Below, in pieces: positions 1-5,194 of a DNA stretch of 9,491 nucleotides. The notes beneath the pieces are model-generated. The model did not search any database, was not told the DNA's origin, and saw nothing but the letters and a program-made list of their open reading frames with translations. How positions within the stretch are numbered: position 1 is the first letter of the stretch; each line of letters begins with the position of its first letter. The position numbers were made by a program, and so were the translations under genes. Location: assembly GCA_003487005.1 (NCBI GenBank), contig DNFG01000069.1, positions 1 to 9,491 on the forward strand, written 5' to 3'. Source of the stretch: Bryobacterales bacterium (GTDB lineage Bacteria > Acidobacteriota > Terriglobia > Bryobacterales > Bryobacteraceae).

Positions 1-1
1 T

Positions 2-853
2 CGAACAGCATTACTTTTATTAGCCCACTATGCCGTCGAATGCCAGCTTGGCGGCACCCGCTGCGAAGGCTACCGTGCCCCGCTGCGCAACATGTTCGAC
101 CGGATTCTCGCTTCCGCCGCCGACGGCGGCATGCTCTACAACAGCATCAATCCAGAGACGCTTAAGCCCGAGGGAGAACTGGCGGAACAGTACGCTGATA
201 CGTGGGGCTACGTCTACGCCGCCATCTACTCCTTCTACCAGGTGACTGGCGAGACGAAGTACCGCGACGCCGTGCGCCACGTTCTCCGAAACCTCCCCAA
301 GTACCGCAATGTTGACTGGGGCGATCGTGGGTCCGTGAACGGCTACACCGACACTATCGAAAGCGCCATTTATCTACTGGCTCGCGAGCCGGTGGACGAA
401 GCCTTTACCTGGGTCGAGTCCGAAATCCGGATCATGGAGATGTCGCAGCAACCCGGCGGGCTGGTCGAGAATTGGTACGGCGACGGAAACTTCAGCCGCA
501 CGCTGCAACTGTATGCGCTGATGCACAGCCACGGCGTGCGGCCAGCCCAATGGATCTCCGGCCGCGGGGTAGGCGCGGTTCGCAAGGACGACCGGCTTCT
601 TCTGGTGATCCGCGCCGACGGGCCAATCGAGGTGCGTTTCGATGCCGCGCGACATCGCCGCATTTGGGGCTTCGCGCGAAATTACGCGCGTTTAAACGAG
701 TATCCTGAGTGGTACACCGTGGACCCGATCCGGTTGTACCATCTAACTCAGCCCGGCGGCGAACCCCAAGTCTGTCTCGGCGCCGAACTGATCGAAGGCA
801 TTAGCCTGAAACCGGGCCGCTGGCTGATCGAACCATTCGTGCCGCACCGCTGA
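2..853 (+). CDS. Hypothetical protein, 5'-truncated, probable alpha/alpha-toroid plus beta domain
   Basis: The reading frame is open from base 2, the first complete codon, to TGA at 851-853, giving 283 residues. The gene therefore starts outside the window, and the ATG at 92 is internal. I do not recognise the family. Residues 1-182 look like repeated helical hairpins with aromatic and Gly-rich loops (DTWGYVYAAIYSFY at 67-80, NGYTDTIESAIYLL at 113-126, NWYGDGNFSRTLQLYAL at 157-173). This is the pattern of (alpha/alpha)-barrel carbohydrate-active enzymes such as glycoside hydrolases or polysaccharide lyases. Residues 190-283 look beta-rich and could be a C-terminal beta-sandwich domain. No catalytic residue can be assigned; D114, E120, E156 and D161 are candidate acidic residues in the loops. 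It lies 23 bases before the downstream dehydrogenase and is probably cotranscribed with it. The fold assignment is inference from residue pattern only. Confidence 0.75.
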   Translation, partial: RTALLLLAHYAVECQLGGTRCEGYRAPLRNMFDRILASAADGGMLYNSINPETLKPEGELAEQYADTWGYVYAAIYSFYQVTGETKYRDAVRHVLRNLPKYRNVDWGDRGSVNGYTDTIESAIYLLAREPVDEAFTWVESEIRIMEMSQQPGGLVENWYGDGNFSRTLQLYALMHSHGVRPAQWISGRGVGAVRKDDRLLLVIRADGPIEVRFDAARHRRIWGFARNYARLNEYPEWYTVDPIRLYHLTQPGGEPQVCLGAELIEGISLKPGRWLIEPFVPHR

Positions 854-876
854 CCGGAGGTTAACCATTTCCACCT

Positions 877-1740
877 ATGTCCGCCAGTAACAACGAGCGC
901 ATCGGACTGATCGGCCTCGGTCTGCTCGGCAGCGCCATGGCCGAGCGACTTCTCGCGTCAGGTTTCCACATCACGGGCTTTGACCCAGTCGCGGAGAAAC
1001 GGCAGGAATTGCAGCGACTCGGGGGCCTGGCGGTGGATTCGCCCGGCGAGGTCTGGCCAGCCTGTACACGCGTGCTGCTGAGCCTGCCCAATTCCTCAAT
1101 CGCAGCGCAAGTCCTGACCGAAGCCGCACGCCACATGCGCCCAGGGACTCTGGTGATCGACACCACCACCGGGGATCCCGACGAAGTCGCTGCCTTCGGG
1201 CCGCAACTCGAAACCCTCGGGATGTGCTATCTGGACGCCACCGTCGGCGGATCCAGCAAGCAGGCGCGAGCCTCGGACGTCATCACCATGGTGGGCGGCC
1301 GCCGCGAACACTTCGATGCCTGCGGCGACATCTTCGCCACCTTCTCCCGGCAAAGCTTCCATGTCGGCCCCTGGGGCAGCGGCGCCCGCATGAAGTTGGT
1401 GACCAACCTCGTGCTCGGACTTAACCGTCTCGTGCTTGCCGAAGCTCTCGGTTTCGCCGAAGCCTCAGGCCTGGATCCCGCGATCGCGCTCCAGGTGCTG
1501 ATGAGCAGTTCTTCCTATTCGCGCGTCATGGACATCAAGGGGCGTAAGATGCTCGAACGCGACTACGCACCGGAAGCCCGACTTTCGCAACACCTGAAGG
1601 ACGTTCGCCTCATCATCGCCAACGGAGAGCGGCGCCACGCACGGCTGCCGCTCTCAGCCCTGCACCAGCGCATCCTCGAGGAGATGGAGGAGCGGGGACT
1701 TGGCGAGGCGGACAACTCCGTTGTCCGCGAAGCGTTCTAA
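877..1740 (+). CDS. NAD(P)-dependent oxidoreductase, beta-hydroxyacid dehydrogenase family (HIBADH/tartronate semialdehyde reductase-like)
   Basis: A 287-residue protein, close to the usual length for 3-hydroxyisobutyrate dehydrogenase and tartronate semialdehyde reductase relatives. An N-terminal Rossmann fold carries GxGxxG at residues 13-18 (GLGLLG), followed by a beta strand ending in GFD that should bind the nucleotide. The family's substrate-binding motif, usually DAPVSGG, appears as DATVGGS at 120-126. The catalytic lysine motif GxGxxxKxxxN is intact as GSGARMKLVTN, with K173 and N177. The C-terminal all-helical domain includes HLKDVRL and ends in a D.S-type segment (DNSVV). It should reversibly oxidise a short 3-hydroxy acid in the cytoplasm; no signal peptide is visible. 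A GGAGG lies at 856-860, a rather long 16 bases before the ATG. An in-frame TAA at 862-864 rules out an earlier start. The substrate is not predictable. Confidence 0.9.
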   Translation: MSASNNERIGLIGLGLLGSAMAERLLASGFHITGFDPVAEKRQELQRLGGLAVDSPGEVWPACTRVLLSLPNSSIAAQVLTEAARHMRPGTLVIDTTTGDPDEVAAFGPQLETLGMCYLDATVGGSSKQARASDVITMVGGRREHFDACGDIFATFSRQSFHVGPWGSGARMKLVTNLVLGLNRLVLAEALGFAEASGLDPAIALQVLMSSSSYSRVMDIKGRKMLERDYAPEARLSQHLKDVRLIIANGERRHARLPLSALHQRILEEMEERGLGEADNSVVREAF

Positions 1741-3011
1741 AGCAACTTCGGCGTTCCCCAGTGAGAGCGATATGCGCGTTTGATGAACAGGTTCGCCTCA
1801 GGGTCGTTGATCACCGTCTCAGTTCCAGGGTCAAACCGGATGTTGTGACCCGTCCGCGCCACGATGTTCGCCAGATGGCAGTGGACGATCGAAAGGTGCG
1901 CGCTCGCGATGTCCGCGTTCGGCAGCTTGCGCGACCGTACACATTCGATGAAGTTCTGCTGGTGGGCGTCAGGCTCGTTCCCGTCGTCGTGATGCACCAT
2001 CTTGCCCGACTTATCGAACACCTTGAAGCCCCACCGCCGGCCATACTGGCCGATGTGAACCATCCCGTCCGTTCCGTAGACGCCAACGCCGTTCTCGATG
2101 TCGTTCATCCCATACGGGTTCCAGATGCGCATTTCCCAGATCAGAGCCTTGCCGGGATACTCGAAGGTGACGTTCATCGTGTCAGGCGTCTGTTGATCGT
2201 CGTCGAAGTAGTATTTTCCACCCATGCCCGTGGCGCGCGTCGGGTAGCCGGCACCCAGCGCCCAGCGTGCGATATCGATCTGGTGCGCGCCGTCGTTGCC
2301 CGCATCACCTGTGCCGAAGTGCCAGTGCCAGTGCCACCGATAGTGGAACCGGTTCTCGTTGAACGGAATCCACGGCGCCGGACCCAGCCATGTTTCGTAA
2401 TCAACCCCGGGTGGCACAGGACCGTCCTCTTTGTGCCCGATGTGGTCGCGTAACTGGATGTTCCAAGCCTTCGCCATCAGGACCTTTCCGATCTTTCCTG
2501 ATCGGCAATACTCAATCGCTCGGATCGTCGAAGGCCGGCTCCGCGACTGCGTCCCCAACTGTACGATCCTGTTATTTCGACGTGCGGCATCGATGATGAG
2601 TCGGCTCTCGCGGAGGTTGTGTGAACCCGGCTTCTCCACATAAACATCCTTGCCCGCGTCGCATGCCAGAATCGCCGCAGGGGCATGCCAATGGTCGGGC
2701 GTCGAAATCGAAACAGCCTGGATCTCCTTGTCCTCGAGCACGCGGCGCATATCCGGTGTCGTCTTTGCCGCGGGAAGCTTCAGTTGGCTCATCAGCGCTT
2801 GGGTCTTCTCCAGCGACGCCTGATCGGCGTCGCAGAGGTAGGCGATACGTGCCCCGGGCACCGAGGCGAACGCTCGTACCAGGGCCCGCCCGCGGCCGCC
2901 TGCGCCGATGATACCGATGTTGATCTCATCGCTGGCAGCAAACGCCATTCGCGGCTTCGCAGCCGCCGCGGCTACAGCCGCCCCGAGAAAGAATCGCCGG
3001 TTCACTGACAT
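1737..3011 (-). CDS. Gfo/Idh/MocA family oxidoreductase, Tat-exported
   Basis: A 424-residue protein from the chosen start (425 if the ATG at 3014 is used). The N-terminus has a near-perfect twin-arginine signal, RRFFLG followed by an alanine-rich stretch and an AFA cleavage site. The start at 3011 is preferred because GGAGG at 3016-3020 lies 4 bases upstream of it but only 1 base from the ATG at 3014. Numbering from 3014: Rossmann motif GAGGRG at 37-42, EKP with catalytic Lys128, and GDAGNDGAH with D237 and H244 in the place of the family's Asp/His pair. This is the cofactor-plus-sugar arrangement of glucose-fructose oxidoreductase and inositol dehydrogenase relatives. The family oxidises or reduces sugars and cyclitols with tightly bound NAD(P), which is compatible with periplasmic function. 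Its TAG overlaps the stop of the converging dehydrogenase. The substrate is unknown. Confidence 0.92.
   Translation of the reverse strand: MSVNRRFFLGAAVAAAAAKPRMAFAASDEINIGIIGAGGRGRALVRAFASVPGARIAYLCDADQASLEKTQALMSQLKLPAAKTTPDMRRVLEDKEIQAVSISTPDHWHAPAAILACDAGKDVYVEKPGSHNLRESRLIIDAARRNNRIVQLGTQSRSRPSTIRAIEYCRSGKIGKVLMAKAWNIQLRDHIGHKEDGPVPPGVDYETWLGPAPWIPFNENRFHYRWHWHWHFGTGDAGNDGAHQIDIARWALGAGYPTRATGMGGKYYFDDDQQTPDTMNVTFEYPGKALIWEMRIWNPYGMNDIENGVGVYGTDGMVHIGQYGRRWGFKVFDKSGKMVHHDDGNEPDAHQQNFIECVRSRKLPNADIASAHLSIVHCHLANIVARTGHNIRFDPGTETVINDPEANLFIKRAYRSHWGTPKLL
2319..2336 (-). repeat. Three tandem GTGCCA hexamers encoding Trp-His x3
   Basis: Three exact copies of the hexamer GTGCCA on the plus strand read as TGGCAC on the coding strand, giving W-H-W-H-W-H at residues 227-232 of the Gfo/Idh/MocA protein, just before its GDAGN motif. 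Relatives in this subfamily, as I recall them, have a W-H-W-x-W run at the same place, so the protein repeat is probably functional and not a recent slippage expansion. Confidence 0.7.
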
Positions 3012-3015
3012 CATG

Positions 3016-3020
3016 CCTCC
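3016..3020 (-). promoter_or_regulatory. Ribosome binding site deciding the Gfo/Idh/MocA start
   Basis: The coding strand reads GGAGG here. It lies 1 base from the first ATG (3014), 4 bases from the second ATG (3011) and 10 bases from an in-frame GTG (3005). The second ATG, or possibly the GTG, is therefore better placed than the first. Confidence 0.6.
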
Positions 3021-3037
3021 ATGAAGGGTTTTCAGCC

Positions 3038-3066
3038 ATGCTAATCACTAGAGCGCTTGCGGACAA
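3038..3066 (-). promoter_or_regulatory. Candidate sigma70-type promoter for the Gfo/Idh/MocA gene
   Basis: On the minus strand, TTGTCC (3066-3061) and TAGCAT (3043-3038) are separated by exactly 17 bases; each matches its consensus at 4 of 6 positions. The expected start of transcription near 3031 would leave a short leader that contains the GGAGG at 3020-3016. The -35 box lies inside the inverted repeat GGAC-AA-GTCC at 3061-3070, which could be an operator. This is a by-eye match and many random hexamer pairs score this well. Confidence 0.3.
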
Positions 3067-3115
3067 GTCCTGAGTGGTTCCAGTCTCTTCCCCGCGTCCC
3101 GCCGCTGGTCGAGAT

Positions 3116-3135
3116 CGTTCCGGCACGTTCCGCAA
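3116..3135. repeat. Tandem 10-bp direct repeat in the divergent regulatory region
   Basis: Two adjacent 10-bp units, CGTTCCGGCA at 3116-3125 and CGTTCCGCAA at 3126-3135, agree at 8 of 10 positions including the first seven. A period of one helical turn in the only sizeable intergenic region, directly upstream of a candidate promoter, fits direct half-sites for a regulator. Chance similarity in GC-rich DNA is the alternative. Confidence 0.4.
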
Positions 3136-3136
3136 C

Positions 3137-3165
3137 GCGACGCCCGTCAATCGCCATGCCATAAT
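3137..3165 (+). promoter_or_regulatory. Candidate promoter for the aldolase-TRAP operon
   Basis: CATAAT at 3160-3165 matches the -10 consensus at 5 of 6 positions and is among the most AT-rich spots of the intergenic region. Seventeen bases upstream, GCGACG at 3137-3142 matches TTGACA at only 3 of 6. Transcription would start near 3172, leaving a leader of about 55 bases before the ATG at 3227. The weak -35 suggests an activated promoter, if it is one; the 3116-3135 repeat lies just upstream. Confidence 0.3.
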
Positions 3166-3216
3166 CAAGCTCAAAACGGTCTTCGCTCCGACCCTTCCGG
3201 CGGACTGTGGCCTTCC

Positions 3217-3221
3217 AGGAG
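3217..3221 (+). promoter_or_regulatory. Ribosome binding site of the DHDPS-family gene
   Basis: AGGAG lies 5 bases before the ATG at 3227. It is what decides this start over the in-frame ATG at 3074, whose additional 51 residues have no resemblance to the family. Confidence 0.7.
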
Positions 3222-3226
3222 AACCG

Positions 3227-4180
3227 ATGCCCTTGACCTCCCCCTTCCGAGGTGTTCTGCCTGCATTGCAGGTACCGTACCACGAGGACTACTCGATCGA
3301 CGAAGCCGAACTGCGGCGATTTGTGCGCTGGCTCGCAGCCCATAATGGCATCGGCGGCCTCGTCACAAACGGACACACCGGGGAGGTCTTCGCCCTTCGC
3401 CCAGAAGAGCGCGCCCAAGTCACCCGGATCACTGCCGAAGAGGTCGCCGGCCAGGTGCCGGTCATCTCGGGAATCTGCTGCGAATCCCTCGACGAAGCTG
3501 TCGAGCACTCGCTCCAGGCCAAGTCCGCCGGCGCTCAAGGACTCCTCGTCATGCCTCCACACTACTGGCTTCGCTTCGGCATGAAACCTGAGCACGTCAT
3601 TGAACACTTCACCGAGATCGGCAATGCTGTCCAGATCAACCTCATCGTCCATATTTACCCCGCCTGGACGCGTGCCAGTTACTCCTCTGAACTTCTCGCC
3701 GAACTTGCCCGCCTGCCTTGGGTCACAACCTTCAAAATAGGTACACGCGAAATGTCGCAATACGATAGGGACATCCTCGCCATTCGTGCCGCCGCCCCCG
3801 AAAAGTCCATTCTCACCTGCCACGACGAGTACCTGCTGCCCACCATGGTGCAAGGAGTCGATGGCGCATTGGTGGGCTTCGCCAGCTTTATTCCGGAACT
3901 CATCACCGCGCTATACGCCGCTGTTTGCGATGGCGACCTTCGCAAAGCTCAAGCACTCCAATCGCGAATTTATGGTCTCAAATCCGTCGTCTACGCCGCC
4001 GGCGAACCCTCTGGTGAAGCCCACGCCCGCATGAAAGCAGCCATGGTCATGGCTGGACGATTCAAATCTGATCGCACCCGTCCACCCATCAGGCCCCCGC
4101 AGGGGGAACTTCGCGAGCGCATCCGGGCTGCCGTCGAAGTTGCGCAACTTGATCCCTCCTCAGCCTTGGTCGACGGCTGA
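3227..4180 (+). CDS. DHDPS/N-acetylneuraminate lyase family protein (class I aldolase/dehydratase)
   Basis: A 317-residue (beta/alpha)8-barrel protein of the DapA/NanA superfamily, which makes or breaks C-C bonds, or dehydrates, via a Schiff base with pyruvate or another 2-keto acid. The Schiff-base lysine is K170 in TTFKIGT, and the catalytic tyrosine is Y144 in HIYPAW. The active-site loop GxTGE is present as GHTGE at 49-53. True DHDPS has Thr where this protein has His50, and the usual YNxP(S/R) context after the tyrosine is also altered. It is therefore unlikely to be lysine-biosynthetic DapA. Family members with sugar-acid roles include 2-keto-3-deoxy-acid aldolases, KDG dehydratase and sialic acid lyase. 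It is the first gene of an operon with a TRAP transporter 9 bases downstream, which suggests it acts on the imported compound. It is cytoplasmic, with no signal peptide. The exact reaction cannot be assigned. Confidence 0.9.
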   Translation: MPLTSPFRGVLPALQVPYHEDYSIDEAELRRFVRWLAAHNGIGGLVTNGHTGEVFALRPEERAQVTRITAEEVAGQVPVISGICCESLDEAVEHSLQAKSAGAQGLLVMPPHYWLRFGMKPEHVIEHFTEIGNAVQINLIVHIYPAWTRASYSSELLAELARLPWVTTFKIGTREMSQYDRDILAIRAAAPEKSILTCHDEYLLPTMVQGVDGALVGFASFIPELITALYAAVCDGDLRKAQALQSRIYGLKSVVYAAGEPSGEAHARMKAAMVMAGRFKSDRTRPPIRPPQGELRERIRAAVEVAQLDPSSALVDG

Positions 4181-4189
4181 CCCCCGCCC

Positions 4190-5194
4190 ATGAGAATTCC
4201 CCAGCGAATCCCCTCCACCATCTTCGCAGTCGTCCTGCTTGCAGCCGTCGCATGCACACCCGCGGGCAAGCGCGAATACCTCAGCGTCGCGGCCATGCCT
4301 CCAGGTACGTCCTGGTACGTCTTCGGCGCCACCCTATCCAAACTGCTCGAGGAACGGCTCCCCGGTAACGTCAATGTCGAGGTCATCGCACGCGGTGGTG
4401 GCATCGGTAACCCCATTCTCGTCGAACGCGGCCAGGCATCGGTGGCCATCTCACAGGCCGCAACCGCCGTCTGGGCCTACACTGGGACGGGCTCCATCTA
4501 TCGTGGTCGCGAATGCCCCAACATCCGAGCCCTCGCCGGCGGCCTCAACTCCGTCTGGATGACCGCCTTGCTCACTGAGGACTACATCGCCCGCACTGGT
4601 AACGACACGCTGGAAAAAGCCCTCACCTCCCGCCGTCCTGCCAGACTCGTCATGAAGCCTGCAGGCAGCGTCGTCCCTGTCGTCGCGGACATGCTAATCG
4701 AGACCCTCGGCACTTCCCGCCACGACATTATCTCCCGCGGCGGTGACATCATTCAGGTTGCCACCAACCAGATCCCCACCCTCCTCCGCGACGGCAGGGC
4801 CGACCTCTACATCGAATCCTCTATCCGCGGCCACCCCACCGTTACGGAAGTCACTACCACCGTCCGCATGCGCTTTGTCGACTTGCCCCAGGCCGTACTC
4901 GACCAACTCAAGGGCCCCGGCGTCAAGGATACGCCCATGCCTCAATGGTTCAAGGGCCAGCCAGGACCCACTAAGGCCGTGGACATGGGTACTGTCCTAA
5001 TAGTCCACAAGGACATGCCCGATGACCTCGCCTACCTCATCACCCGAATCGTCTGCGAGGAGAAAGACGAGATGGTGAGCGCACACAAAGCTTGGGCCGA
5101 CTTCAACCCCGCCGTCGGCGGCGCCCTTGACAATACCGGAATTCCACTCCATCCCGGCGCTGAACGTTTTTACCGTGAAAAGGGCTGGCTGTGA
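4190..5194 (+). CDS. TAXI-family TRAP transporter solute-binding lipoprotein
   Basis: A 334-residue periplasmic binding protein of the TAXI class of TRAP transporters. The N-terminus is a lipoprotein-like signal: RIPQR, a hydrophobic core at 10-21 (IFAVVLLAAVA), then C22. The -3 residue of the lipobox is Ala, a tolerated but imperfect choice. The mature domain opens with the family signature MPPGTSWYVFGATLSKLL at 36-53, followed by VEVIARGGGIGNPILVERG and AISQAATAVWAYTG, and closes with a typical HPGAERFYREKG tail. It should bind a small organic acid or related solute outside the membrane and hand it to the permease. No Shine-Dalgarno is visible before the ATG, which lies 9 bases after the upstream stop, so translation is probably coupled. 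Its stop overlaps the permease start. Confidence 0.92.
   Translation: MRIPQRIPSTIFAVVLLAAVACTPAGKREYLSVAAMPPGTSWYVFGATLSKLLEERLPGNVNVEVIARGGGIGNPILVERGQASVAISQAATAVWAYTGTGSIYRGRECPNIRALAGGLNSVWMTALLTEDYIARTGNDTLEKALTSRRPARLVMKPAGSVVPVVADMLIETLGTSRHDIISRGGDIIQVATNQIPTLLRDGRADLYIESSIRGHPTVTEVTTTVRMRFVDLPQAVLDQLKGPGVKDTPMPQWFKGQPGPTKAVDMGTVLIVHKDMPDDLAYLITRIVCEEKDEMVSAHKAWADFNPAVGGALDNTGIPLHPGAERFYREKGWL

Noticed and set aside
92..853. ATG at 92 as the start of the first gene
   Set aside because: The frame stays open to base 2 and the upstream residues read as protein, so the gene is truncated by the contig edge.
1761..2453. 230-codon plus-strand reading frame inside the Gfo/Idh/MocA gene
   Set aside because: It is antisense to a well-supported gene, Val/Arg-rich with no recognisable domain, and typical of frames opened by GC-rich codon bias.
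3074..3226. 51-residue N-terminal extension of the DHDPS-family gene from the ATG at 3074
   Set aside because: It does not resemble the family, covers the candidate promoter, and the ATG at 3227 has a good AGGAG 5 bases upstream and starts at the family's normal N-terminus.
3041..3853. 270-codon minus-strand reading frame opposite the DHDPS-family gene
   Set aside because: It is antisense to a gene with clear catalytic motifs, runs through the promoter region, and has Gly-rich, non-domain sequence.
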